This document shows, one piece after another, positions 51,597-60,745 of a stretch of DNA of 64,000 nt; within the stretch, counting starts at the first letter, position 1, and each line of letters starts with the position of its first letter. This stretch comes from Lutispora sp. (lineage in GTDB: Bacteria; Bacillota; Clostridia; Lutisporales; Lutisporaceae). Below the pieces are notes generated by a model. That model was not told the DNA's origin. It saw only the letters and a list, made by a program, of their open reading frames with translations, and searched no databases. A program made the position numbers and the translations under genes. The DNA lies in NCBI GenBank assembly GCA_028709965.1, contig JAQUTA010000002.1, positions 18,622 to 82,621 on the forward strand. Reading direction: 5' to 3'.

Positions 51597-54275
51597 TTGG
51601 TGAATCTAACCATTAACGGGATTCAATTTCAGGCTGAAACTGGCTTGACCATTCTTCAGGCTGCCCGTACTCAAGGTATTTATATACCTACTTTATGTCA
51701 CGATGAAAGATTAGTAGCCCATGGAGCTTGTCGTATTTGCGTGGTAGAGGTAAAAGGTGCAAGAGCCCTTATGCCTTCATGCTCAACTCCCGCAGCAGAA
51801 GGTATGGTAATTGAAACCCAAAGCCCTACTGTGGTGGAAGCTCGTAAAGAAATATTGAGGCTCATGATTGAGAATCATCCTTTGGATTGCCTAACTTGTG
51901 AAAAGTCGGGGAATTGCACTCTGCAGAACTTATGCTATGAATATGATATTAAAGAAGGAGGCTTCAATGGGAAAAAGAAAAATTATCCCATTGATGACAG
52001 CAATCCTTTCTTCACATATGATCCCAACAAATGCATATTATGCGGCAGATGCGTTAGGGTAGATAATGAACTCCAATGCACAGGTGCAATAAACTTTATT
52101 GAAAGAGGCTTTAATACTCATGTTGGCGTTGCGGGGGATAGAGAATTTGATAATTCTGTCTGCGTTTCCTGCGGCAATTGCGTATCCGTATGTCCTGTAG
52201 GAGCTCTCATGCAAAAGCAACCTGAGAAATTCAGATATTGGGACATAGAAAAGGTTAGAACAACATGCTCTTATTGCGGCGTTGGCTGCCAAATGGATCT
52301 TTTAGTGAAAAATAATAAGGTAGTAGGGGTAGAACCCGTTGACATGGAACCCAATAATGGACTTCTTTGCGTAAAAGGTAAATTCGGCTATAAGTTCTTG
52401 AATCATCCAGACAGACTTAGAACTCCTCTGATCAGGAAAGATGGGGTGCTTAAGGAAGCAAGCTGGGATGAAGCTATGAATCTTATAGCATCAAAAATAA
52501 AAGATTTTAAGAAAGAAAGTGGACCTGAGGCTTTTGGAGCCTTATCCTCTGCTAGATGTACCAATGAGGAAAACTACCTCATGCAAAAATTATTCAGGGC
52601 GGTGATTGGCACTAATAATGTAGACCACTGTGCCCGTCTCTGACATTCCGCTACAGTTGCAGGTCTTGCAACTACATTTGGAAGCGGAGCCATGACTAAT
52701 GGAATTAATGAGCTTCTAGGCTCTGATGTAATACTTGTTATAGGTTCAAATACAACAGAAAACCATCCAGTTATAGGGTCGAAAATAAGACAGGCACTCA
52801 AATTAGGCACTAAGCTGATTGTTGCTGATCCAAGAAAGATTGAACTATCCAATGATGCAGATACCTATCTTCAGATCAGACCAGGCACCAACATTGCCCT
52901 TGTTAATGCAATGATGCATGTTATATTGAAGGAAGGCTTGGAGAACAAAGAGTTTATAAAAGAGAGAACAGAAAACTTTGAAAAGCTAGAAGATGCGGTC
53001 AAAGATTTCACTCCTGAGAAGGCCGCTGAAATTTGCGAAGTAGATCCGGAAGATATAAGAAAAGCTGCAAGATTATATGCCAAGGCAGAAAGAGGCAGCA
53101 TAGTATATTGCATGGGTATTACTCAGCATACCTCAGGCACTAATAATGTTATGAGCATGGCAAATCTTGCTATGCTATGCGGGCAGATAGGCCGTGAGTC
53201 TACTGGAGTCAATCCATTAAGAGGCCAGAATAATGTTCAGGGCGCTTGCGATATGGGAGCACTTCCCGGTACTTATACAGGCTATCAACCGGTAATTAAA
53301 CCAGAAGTAGCAGAAAAGTTTGCAAAGGCATGGGGAGTAGAAGAGCTTTCCTTAAAGGCTGGGCGAACTGTTTCTGATATGCTAAATGCAGCTGCTCATG
53401 GAGATATTAAGATGCTTTATATCATGGGAGAAAATCCAATGATATCTGATCCTGACTTAACCCATGTGAAGCATGCATTAGAACATACCGAATTTTTGGT
53501 AGTACAGGATATATTCCTTACTGAGACTGCAGAATTGGCAGATGTGGTACTTCCTGCCGCAGCTTTTGCGGAAAAGGACGGAACCTTCTCCAATACTGAA
53601 AGACGTGTTCAAAGGGTGAGAAAGGCTATAGATGCACCAGGTTTGGCAAAAGCAGACTGGGTGATCTTGATGGAGCTAATGAATAAACTTGGTTATAGCA
53701 AGACCTATAATAATCCTTCAGAAATATTTGAGGAGATTGCATCGTTGACACCTTCTTATGCAGGTATCGATTATGCAAGATTAGAAGAAAAAGGCATACA
53801 ATGGCCATGCCCCAACAAGGAACATCCTGGCACCTCATACCTTCACAAGGGTGTATTTGCCAGAGGAAAGGGTATGTTTATGGGCATAGATTATAAATAC
53901 CCGGCAGAGATGCCTGATGAAGAATACCCAATGACTCTTACCACCGGCAGAGTTCTGTATCAATATCATACAAGAACAATGACGGGCAAAGTAGAAGGTC
54001 TTAACAAGAAAGTTCCGGAAAGTTATGTAGAGATAAATCCGGATACAGCCTCTAAGCTAGGCATTGGCAATGGCGACAAGGTGAAGGTAAGCTCAAGAAG
54101 AGGAACCATAACAGTAAAGGCAAAAGTAAGCGATATAGTGGAAGAATCAGTAGTATTCATACCCTTCCACTTTGCTGAAGGCGCTGCCAATATGCTTACC
54201 AATGCAGCATTAGACCCAGGCTGCAAGATACCTGAATACAAGGTGTGCGCAGTAAATCTAGAAAAAGCAGTGTAA
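51597..54275 (+). CDS. fdhA: Selenocysteine formate dehydrogenase, catalytic subunit
   Basis: 892 residues including Sec349, encoded by TGA at 52641-52643 (NNVDHCARL-Sec-HSATVAGL). The residue after it is His, as in E. coli FdhH. Domains: [2Fe-2S] (C34, C45, C48, C62), His94/C98/C101/C107 cluster, ferredoxin clusters at 146-160 and 189-199, the active-site [4Fe-4S] (C224, C227, C231, C258), then the W/Mo-bis-pterin catalytic domain to the end. The first ferredoxin motif has Asp156 instead of its fourth Cys. Interconverts formate and CO2. Start TTG 51597 or GTG 51600, both behind AGGGAGG. Confidence 0.96.
52641..52680 (+). promoter_or_regulatory. Bacterial SECIS element
   Basis: The UGA is followed by 18 bases and then a GGTCT loop closed by AGTTGCA/TGCAACT. 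The stem top and the GGTCT loop agree with the E. coli fdhF SECIS (GGTTGCAGGTCTGC) at the same 18-base spacing. Confidence 0.93.
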
Positions 54276-54276
54276 T

Positions 54277-54306
54277 ACAAAAGGTGCTCAATCGAGCACC
54301 TTTTGT
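54277..54306. terminator. Bidirectional terminator after fdhA
   Basis: ACAAAAGGTGCTC pairs with GAGCACCTTTTGT around AATC. It also ends the convergent ferritin-like gene. Confidence 0.93.
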
Positions 54307-54308
54307 TA

Positions 54309-54809
54309 TTAGCCTCCCCAAGGAAGGGTCATGTATTCTTCCATAAGTCTGTTGTATTCATCTTTGAAAAGTTTTTCGTGTCCTAATTCCCAATTGGAAA
54401 GCATCGTAAAGAGCTTCTTCGCATCTTCATCTGTTGCCTTTTCGGCTGCATCCTTATAATATTCAGCAAAATCCTTTTCTATAAGATAAGCCATTCTCAT
54501 TATTGCCAAATCCGGCACATCGGATTGAGATAGAGACATTTCAATTTTTTCGCTGTCTTCTCTTTTAACAAACAAGTTTTCTTCTCTGTTTAAAATCTTT
54601 TCATCCAAAGGCTTAACAGACTTATTGTTTATGTAATAATCTACTTGTTCTTTCAAAAAATCGTAATGCTCCTGTTCTAATCCTGCTAATTTTTCAAATA
54701 AAGCTTTGCTCACTGGACTTGAAAATCTGCTAGCATTGTCTTCAAAAAATTTTTGACCTTCCTTTTCTCTATCCATGGCATATTTTAGGATATTTATGTA
54801 GTTTAACAT
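54309..54809 (-). CDS. Ferritin-like/rubrerythrin-family protein
   Basis: 166 residues, four helices. Two ExxH-type diiron halves: EKEGQKFFE...LEQEHYDFL and EKDFAEYY...WELGHEKLF. There is no rubredoxin domain. Probably an oxygen or peroxide defence or iron-binding protein; relevant because FDH and hydrogenase next to it are oxygen-sensitive. RBS AGGAGGTTTTG region on the minus strand. Confidence 0.83.
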   Translation of the reverse strand: MLNYINILKYAMDREKEGQKFFEDNASRFSSPVSKALFEKLAGLEQEHYDFLKEQVDYYINNKSVKPLDEKILNREENLFVKREDSEKIEMSLSQSDVPDLAIMRMAYLIEKDFAEYYKDAAEKATDEDAKKLFTMLSNWELGHEKLFKDEYNRLMEEYMTLPWGG

Positions 54810-54912
54810 ATCAAAACCTCCTTGTGTTATTTTTTTAACTTAATTACATTGTAATAAAGATTTCACTATTGTACAATATGTTTAGAGTTAAATAATTTAT
54901 TTAGGTGATATT

Positions 54913-55560
54913 ATGGGTTTGATTGACACTGCAATAATTTTGGCTGGCGGCAATAGCAAGCGTATGGGTTTTGACAAACAATTCATAAGCATGGGGGACA
55001 TGAGCATTACTGAATACATTATAATAGCTCTAAAGCCTTTATTTTCTAATATAATACTTGTGACAAATAAACCTCAGGCTTATGATATGGGAGACGTTGA
55101 AATTGCAGAAGATTTGTATAGAGGTTATGGCCCACTGGGAGGCATACATGCCGGTCTTACCAAGTCTCAAAGTCAATATAACTATATAATTGCTTGCGAT
55201 ATGCCCTATATAAATAAGGATTATATACAATATATGACAAAAGCACTGACGAACAGTGACTATAAAGCGGAAGCTGTCATCACCAGATTTGGCGATTGGA
55301 TAGAGCCTTTCAATGCATTTTACAGCAAGGCCCTTATTCCCAAAATTGAAGCAAGCATTTTTATGGACAAAAAGAAAATCTCAGGCTTGCTGAACATGTC
55401 AGAAGTTCTATATGTAGAGGAAAATATTGCAAGAAGCTTCAGCCCTGACTGGAGTATGTTTATGAATCTAAATACAGAAAAGGACTTAATGTCTCTTAGG
55501 GCTTCAAAACAGGAGGGTTTATATGGAATTCACCAGAGAGATACTGCTAACAAGATATGA
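54913..55560 (+). CDS. mobA: Molybdenum cofactor guanylyltransferase MobA-like
   Basis: 215 residues. LAGGNSKRMGFDKQF near residues 11-25 is the GTP-binding signature; YGPLGGIHAG and ACDMPYI follow. It turns molybdopterin (or W-pterin) into the bis-MGD form needed by FDH. Overlaps fdhD by 38 bases. Confidence 0.92.
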   Translation: MGLIDTAIILAGGNSKRMGFDKQFISMGDMSITEYIIIALKPLFSNIILVTNKPQAYDMGDVEIAEDLYRGYGPLGGIHAGLTKSQSQYNYIIACDMPYINKDYIQYMTKALTNSDYKAEAVITRFGDWIEPFNAFYSKALIPKIEASIFMDKKKISGLLNMSEVLYVEENIARSFSPDWSMFMNLNTEKDLMSLRASKQEGLYGIHQRDTANKI

Positions 55561-56308
55561 CAGAGGTATTGTTGAAGAAAAAGAGGACTTAGTGGTTAGA
55601 GAGTATCCATTGACCATATATTTAAATGATGAAGAATTGGTGACTCTTTTATGTTCACCAGCAGCCCTAGATTTTCTTGCCTTGGGCTTTTTGCTATCCG
55701 AAGGTATCATAAATAAAAAAGAAGAGATTAAATCAATGAAGATAGATGAGGCTAAAGGTGTGGCCTATGTCAAAACTACCATACCCAAGGATATGGCAAA
55801 GTATTTCATGGGAAAGAGGATGCTGACCACAGGTTGTGGAAGAGGCACCATATTTTATAATGTCCATGATTCCATGGCTTGTTCCCCTATTGAGGATAAC
55901 GTTAAGATCTCCTACACAAAAATTTTGTCTTTGATGAAGGAATTTTCTTCAAAGTCAGAGATATTTGAAAATACCGGTGGGGTTCACAGTGCAGCTTTAT
56001 CTCAAGGTGATGATATTATAATTTTTCATGAGGATGTGGGCAGACATAATGCTTTGGATAAGGTCCTGGGAGAAGGCTTCATGCAAGACATGAATTTTTC
56101 AGATAAGTTGCTTTTGACCAGTGGCAGAATATCTTCTGAGATGTTGACAAAGGCAGGTAAAAGAGGAATTTCAATAGTTGTATCTCGCTCAGCTCCAATG
56201 GACTTGGCATTAAAAATTGGACTGGAAATGAACATGACCATAATTGGTTTTGCTAGGGGTCAAAGGATGAATGTATACACCGGCAAAGAAAGAATCATTG
56301 ACATATAA
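55523..56308 (+). CDS. fdhD: Formate dehydrogenase sulfurtransferase FdhD
   Basis: 261 residues. FLLSEGIINKKEEIKSM, the TTGCGRG loop carrying the sulfur-relay Cys near residue 112, FENTGGVHSAAL and FHEDVGRHNALDKVLG are FdhD marks. It passes sulfur from IscS to the Mo/W site of FDH. Many homologues have two Cys in the loop (CxxC); only one is present here. Confidence 0.94.
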   Translation: MEFTREILLTRYDRGIVEEKEDLVVREYPLTIYLNDEELVTLLCSPAALDFLALGFLLSEGIINKKEEIKSMKIDEAKGVAYVKTTIPKDMAKYFMGKRMLTTGCGRGTIFYNVHDSMACSPIEDNVKISYTKILSLMKEFSSKSEIFENTGGVHSAALSQGDDIIIFHEDVGRHNALDKVLGEGFMQDMNFSDKLLLTSGRISSEMLTKAGKRGISIVVSRSAPMDLALKIGLEMNMTIIGFARGQRMNVYTGKERIIDI

Positions 56309-56380
56309 GTGGCATTATATCCGCATTAATTTGATAATTAACAAACACTATAATGTAAAAAATTATACAAGGAGGTTTCT

Positions 56381-56914
56381 ATGTTAAACAAAATTTTAAA
56401 CCATAACAAGAAATTTGTAGAAGAGAGAAAAGCAGCGGGTTTGGATAAGCCTATAAGCGGCCATGCCCACCAAAACTTAATGGTATTTACCTGCATGGAT
56501 ACTAGACTTGTGGATTTGGTAGAGCCTGCCATGGGGTTTAAGAGAGGAGATATAAAAATCCTCAAAAATGCAGGCAATATTATCAGAGATGGCTGCGATG
56601 AAATAATAAGGTGCATAGCCGTAGGAACGGCTTTAATGGGGCTTTCTGAGGTATATGTAGTAGGGCATAAAGATTGTGGAATGGCCAAGCAGACTCCTGA
56701 GGCTATCAAAGAAAAAATGCTAGAGAGAGGCATTACACAAGAAATTTTGGATTCCATAGACATTCCCCAATGGTTTGGACTTTTGAAAGACGAAAGAGAG
56801 AATGTCCTAGAAGGAGTTCGAAAAATTAAAGAATCACCTTTTGTTCCAAAGGATATCAGCGTATACGGTCTTTTGATGGATCCAAATTCAGGGGAAATAG
56901 AGGTTCTTTGTTAA
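56381..56914 (+). CDS. Beta-class carbonic anhydrase
   Basis: 177 residues. Zinc ligands C38-x-D40-x-R42 (CMDTR) and H96-x2-C99 (GHKDCG), the beta-class pattern. Converts CO2 and bicarbonate; between fdhD and focA it likely balances CO2 for formate dehydrogenase. Short type (Rv1284/cab-like). RBS AAGGAGG. Confidence 0.92.
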   Translation: MLNKILNHNKKFVEERKAAGLDKPISGHAHQNLMVFTCMDTRLVDLVEPAMGFKRGDIKILKNAGNIIRDGCDEIIRCIAVGTALMGLSEVYVVGHKDCGMAKQTPEAIKEKMLERGITQEILDSIDIPQWFGLLKDERENVLEGVRKIKESPFVPKDISVYGLLMDPNSGEIEVLC

Positions 56915-57022
56915 GCTACTTTGTTAAAAAAATGATGAAATACATAGACACATTGTGAAATAAATGCTAAAATAATCTTTGAAAGATATTATAATTATTT
57001 TATTTTCGAAAGGAGCATATTG

Positions 57023-57835
57023 ATGGAAAAGAGACTACTTACACCAAAGGAAATCGCTCAAGCTACTATTGATGCAGGCGCCGGCAAGGCAAAACTTTCA
57101 ATAATGCAAATGCTTATACTAGGCATGTTCGCAGGAGCTTTCATAGGCTTTGGCGGTCAAGGAGCAATCACGATCAGCCAGACTTATGCCAGCATTGATG
57201 TCGGAATGTCCAAGTTTTTATTTGCAGCAGCTTTTCCTGTAGGTTTGATGCTTGTTGTTATTTGCGGTGCAGAACTTTTCACCGGCAATAATTTGATGGT
57301 ATTAGGTTGCTTGAATTGCAATTATAAAGTAAAGGATCTTTTAAGAAACTGGGGTTTCGTGTACTTAGCAAATTTTATAGGTTCCGTAATATTGGCTTAT
57401 CTGGTTGCTAAAAGCGGCCTTATGACAGGAGCTGCAGCAGAAAAAGCCATAGGAATAGCAAATGCAAAGGTTGCCATACCCTTTGGAGCAGCTATAATAA
57501 GAGGAATACTTTGCAATATACTTGTTGTTTTGGCTGTATGGATGGCTACAGGTGCCAGAGACATAATCGGTAAGATATTCTCATGCTGGTTCCCAATCAT
57601 GCTTTTCGTCCTCTGTGGCTTTGAGCATAGCGTAGCTAATATGTACTTTGCACCTCTTGGAATGTTTTTAGGTGCTCCAATTAGCTGGGGTCAGATATGG
57701 ATGAACAATTTGATTCCAGTAACAATTGGAAACCTAATTGGCGGAGCCTTGATAGTGCCTCTATCATATTTCAATGCATATATAAAGACTCCCAAAATTG
57801 CAGCTACTGCTGAAAATAATGTGAAAAAAGCATAA
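57023..57835 (+). CDS. focA: Formate/nitrite transporter (FocA family)
   Basis: 270 residues from ATG 57023 (AAGGAG upstream). Six hydrophobic segments; GMFAGAFIGFGGQGAI near 35-50, GAELFTGNNLM near 83, RGILCNILVVLAVWMA and CGFEHSVANMYF are family marks. Moves formate across the membrane. The adjacent FDH and carbonic anhydrase make formate the likely substrate. Confidence 0.94.
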   Translation: MEKRLLTPKEIAQATIDAGAGKAKLSIMQMLILGMFAGAFIGFGGQGAITISQTYASIDVGMSKFLFAAAFPVGLMLVVICGAELFTGNNLMVLGCLNCNYKVKDLLRNWGFVYLANFIGSVILAYLVAKSGLMTGAAAEKAIGIANAKVAIPFGAAIIRGILCNILVVLAVWMATGARDIIGKIFSCWFPIMLFVLCGFEHSVANMYFAPLGMFLGAPISWGQIWMNNLIPVTIGNLIGGALIVPLSYFNAYIKTPKIAATAENNVKKA

Positions 57836-57879
57836 AACCTTTGAAATAAATATAAATATATGTTATTTTAGATATAGTC

Positions 57880-57981
57880 AGATTTTCCGAGTTTAATTTT
57901 CTAAAGGTCAGCCCATGAAAATTAGACCGAAGGGTTCCGGTAGAAATACTGAAGCCTCCCGTATTTGGAAAGGAAAATTCA
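57880..57981 (+). ncRNA. Moco/Tuco-type riboswitch upstream of the tungstate transporter
   Basis: ATTTTCCGAG opens, GGAAAAT closes. Interior stems include TAATTTTC / GAAAATTA; AGGGTTCCGG and GCCTCCCGTATTTGGAAAGG are the conserved 3' blocks of the Moco RNA motif. It lies between focA and the transporter genes and is followed by a terminator. Expected to repress the importer when the cofactor is plentiful. Confidence 0.9.
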
Positions 57982-58003
57982 GATTCTATTAATTTAGAAT
58001 TGT

Positions 58004-58037
58004 AATGCAATCCTTTCGGGTTGCATTTATTTTTTTG
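58004..58037 (+). terminator. Riboswitch-associated terminator
   Basis: AATGCAATCC pairs with GGGTTGCATT around TTTC and is followed by TATTTTTTT. Confidence 0.9.
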
Positions 58038-58064
58038 ACCCGATATGGGTGAAAGGTGATTTTC

Positions 58065-58760
58065 ATGGAATACTTTGCAGAAGCTTTTTCAAAAGCATTG
58101 AGTCTACTTTTCTCGCTGGATGGGGAATTGTATCGAATCATTTTCCTTACACTTAAAATATCTGCTGAAGCCTTAATAATCAGCAGTATCATTGGAATTC
58201 CTTTGGCTGCCATTCTTTTTATGAAAGATTTTACGGGTAAAGGTATAATATTGAATATTGTCAGTACTTTTATGGGCCTTCCTCCTGTAGTGGTGGGCTT
58301 ATTTGTGTACATTTTGCTTTCCAATCAGATGGGTTTATTTGGGTCATTTCGGCTACTGTTTACTCCTGTGGCAATGGTGATAGCTCAAGTAATATTGGCG
58401 TTACCTATTGTTATGGGACTTACCCATACTTCTCTCATATCCTTAGATGCTTTGGTGATAAAAACTTCCGTAACAATGGGAGCATCACCCTTTCAAATTT
58501 TCATTACTATTATGAGGGAAGCAAGATATGGAATAGGAACAGCGGTTATAACTGCCTTTGGCAGGCTTATGGCTGAGGTAGGGGCAGTTATGATGGTGGG
58601 AGGAAACGTTAGATATCAGACTAGGGTGATGACCACCGCCATAGCACTGCATAAAGGTATGGGGGAATTTCAGACAGCACTGGCTTTGGGAATTATACTT
58701 CTTTTGCTTTCCTTTATCATTAATTTTTTTCTTCAGTTTCTAAAAGGAAGGAGGGCTTAA
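58065..58760 (+). CDS. tupB: Tungstate ABC transporter permease TupB
   Basis: 231 residues from ATG 58065 (GAAAGGTGA upstream). Five or six hydrophobic segments; FMGLPPVVVGLFVYILLS and RLMAEVGAVMMVGGN are marks of the tungstate/molybdate/sulfate permease group. With TupC and TupA it imports tungstate for the cofactor. Confidence 0.92.
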   Translation: MEYFAEAFSKALSLLFSLDGELYRIIFLTLKISAEALIISSIIGIPLAAILFMKDFTGKGIILNIVSTFMGLPPVVVGLFVYILLSNQMGLFGSFRLLFTPVAMVIAQVILALPIVMGLTHTSLISLDALVIKTSVTMGASPFQIFITIMREARYGIGTAVITAFGRLMAEVGAVMMVGGNVRYQTRVMTTAIALHKGMGEFQTALALGIILLLLSFIINFFLQFLKGRRA

Positions 58761-58761
58761 C

Positions 58762-59496
58762 TTGGTACAATACATATTTAAAGCAGAGAATTTGAAAAAA
58801 GATTATGCAGGCAAGACTGTATTAGACATCGAGAAAATGGAGATTGAGAGGGAAAAAATTACTGCAGTCATAGGACCCAGCGGGGCAGGTAAGAGTACGC
58901 TGCTCCACTTGCTAAACGGAATAGAAGCCCCTTCTTCTGGCGGCATATGGTTTGAAGATTTTAAGATTGGGGAAAAGCGGCTTTCTTTGGATATAAGGCG
59001 AAGCATGGTGATGGTATTTCAAAAGCCTTTGGTATTCACCACCACAGTGTATGAGAACTTAGCCTATGGGTTAAAGCTGCGTGGGATGAAAAAAGAACAA
59101 ATAAAGCAAAAAGTTGAGGAAATGCTAGATATTACTGGGCTAAAAGATAAAAAACATCAAAAAGCTAATACTCTATCTGGAGGGGAGGCTCAAAGAGTGG
59201 CTATTGGCAGGGCTATGATAGTAAGACCTAAAGTGCTTTTACTGGATGAGCCAACTGCTAATTTGGATCCTGCAAACATATCAATTATTGAGGAACTAGT
59301 AAAATTTGGCAAAAAAAATTATGGACTATCGGTTATAATAGTTACTCACAACATGTTTCAGGCAAAGAGGCTCTCCGATAACACAATTTTTATATTAAAT
59401 GGAAAGATTGTAGAGTATGAAACTACGGCAAATTTGTTTAATTGCCCCAAGAATGAAACAACCGGGGCTTTTATAAATGGAAAAATGATTTATTAA
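58762..59496 (+). CDS. tupC: Tungstate ABC transporter ATP-binding protein TupC
   Basis: 244 residues, TTG start with GGAGGG seven bases upstream. Walker A GPSGAGKST, signature LSGGEAQRVAIGRAM, Walker B VLLLDEPTANLDPANI, VTHNMFQA. One base separates it from tupB. Confidence 0.93.
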   Translation: MVQYIFKAENLKKDYAGKTVLDIEKMEIEREKITAVIGPSGAGKSTLLHLLNGIEAPSSGGIWFEDFKIGEKRLSLDIRRSMVMVFQKPLVFTTTVYENLAYGLKLRGMKKEQIKQKVEEMLDITGLKDKKHQKANTLSGGEAQRVAIGRAMIVRPKVLLLDEPTANLDPANISIIEELVKFGKKNYGLSVIIVTHNMFQAKRLSDNTIFILNGKIVEYETTANLFNCPKNETTGAFINGKMIY

Positions 59497-59510
59497 AGGA
59501 GATGGAAAAA

Positions 59511-60614
59511 ATGAGAAAAAATTCTAAAATTTTTGCAACCATTTTGGTTTTCGTTTTTGCTTTTAGCATAATGCTTGGAGCCTTTGCTTCTACATATGCA
59601 GACAGCAGCATAGCAATCGGTGGTACAGCTAAGACAACAGTTAATGTGAATTTTAGAAAGGGGCCCGGAATAAATAACAGCATTATTTCTGTGATTAAGA
59701 AGGGCTCAGAAGTAAAAACCCTGGAAAAGGCAGGAACATGGTATAAGATCCAACTTGCAGATGGCAAGACAGGTTACGTTTATGGCAAATATCTTTCTGG
59801 AACAGGCAAAAAAGTTGAAGAAGTTGTAAAAGAGACGCCAAAAACAGAAACAAAAATAGACATTTCCAAGCTGGAAAAGAACATAGTACTGGCAACTACC
59901 ACCAGCACTCAGGATACAGGGCTTTTGGATACATTAGTTCCAGCTTTCACGAAAAAATATGGCGTTAATGTCAAGGTTATTGCCGTAGGCACTGGTGAAG
60001 CTATAGAGATGGGCAAAAGAGGAGATGCAGACGTAATACTTGTTCACTCAAGAAAATCAGAGGATGCTTTTGTTGCAGATGGCTTTGGAGTAAACAGAAA
60101 AGATGTAATGTATAATTTCTTCTTACTTGTAGGGTCCAAGGATGACCCTGCAAAAGTTGGAGATACAAAGGATGTAGTATCAGCTATGGCTGCAATAGCT
60201 AACAGTAAATCCACCTTCATATCCCGCGGTGATGAGTCTGGCACTCACAAGAAAGAAAAGGATTTATGGAAAGCTGCTAATTTAGTTCCACAAGGAAACA
60301 AATGGTATATGGAAGTCGGTCAGGGAATGGGAGCGACTCTAACCATGGCAAATGAGCAAGGTGCTTATACTCTAGTTGACAGTGGTACTTGGTATGCGTA
60401 TCAGGACAAAGTAAACATGAAGATAGTATTGGAAGGGGATAAAGCTTTATTTAATCCCTATGGAGTTATTGCTGTGAATCCTGCAAAATATCCAAACATA
60501 AGCTATAATTCAGCCATGGCCTTTGCTGAATTCATAACTTCTATGGAAGGTCAAACAATAATCAAAGATTATAAGAAGAACGGATTCCAGCTGTTTGTGC
60601 CTGACGCAAAATAG
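59511..60614 (+). CDS. tupA: Tungstate-binding protein TupA with N-terminal SH3 domain
   Basis: 367 residues from ATG 59511 (AAAGGAG nine bases upstream; ATG 59502 abuts it). Signal peptide 1-30 ending ASTYA-DS, with no lipobox. Residues 39-97 are a bacterial SH3 domain (NFRKGPGINNSIISVI, WYKIQ, GYVYGKYL). A charged linker leads to TupA, whose TTTSTQDTGLLD (129-140) is the oxyanion signature. Most TupA proteins are lipid-anchored; here the SH3 domain may instead hold it to the cell wall. Confidence 0.92.
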   Translation: MRKNSKIFATILVFVFAFSIMLGAFASTYADSSIAIGGTAKTTVNVNFRKGPGINNSIISVIKKGSEVKTLEKAGTWYKIQLADGKTGYVYGKYLSGTGKKVEEVVKETPKTETKIDISKLEKNIVLATTTSTQDTGLLDTLVPAFTKKYGVNVKVIAVGTGEAIEMGKRGDADVILVHSRKSEDAFVADGFGVNRKDVMYNFFLLVGSKDDPAKVGDTKDVVSAMAAIANSKSTFISRGDESGTHKKEKDLWKAANLVPQGNKWYMEVGQGMGATLTMANEQGAYTLVDSGTWYAYQDKVNMKIVLEGDKALFNPYGVIAVNPAKYPNISYNSAMAFAEFITSMEGQTIIKDYKKNGFQLFVPDAK

Positions 60615-60633
60615 GGAACGGTTTTTTCGTTGC

Positions 60634-60667
60634 AAAGCGATGTAGATTTTTCTGCATCGCTTTTGTG
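60634..60667 (+). terminator. tup operon terminator
   Basis: AAAGCGATGTAGA pairs with TCTGCATCGCTTT (one G-U) around TTTT, followed by TG. Confidence 0.88.
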
Positions 60668-60745
60668 ACATAATAGGCTATGAATTATTAGGCTAAAATA
60701 TTATAATAGATAGAGACAAATATACGTAACTTTAGAGGTGAAGAG

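Noticed and set aside
52641-52643. Nonsense mutation splitting formate dehydrogenase into two genes
   Set aside because: The TGA lies at the catalytic Sec/Cys position, is followed by the conserved His, and has a matching SECIS hairpin at the right distance.
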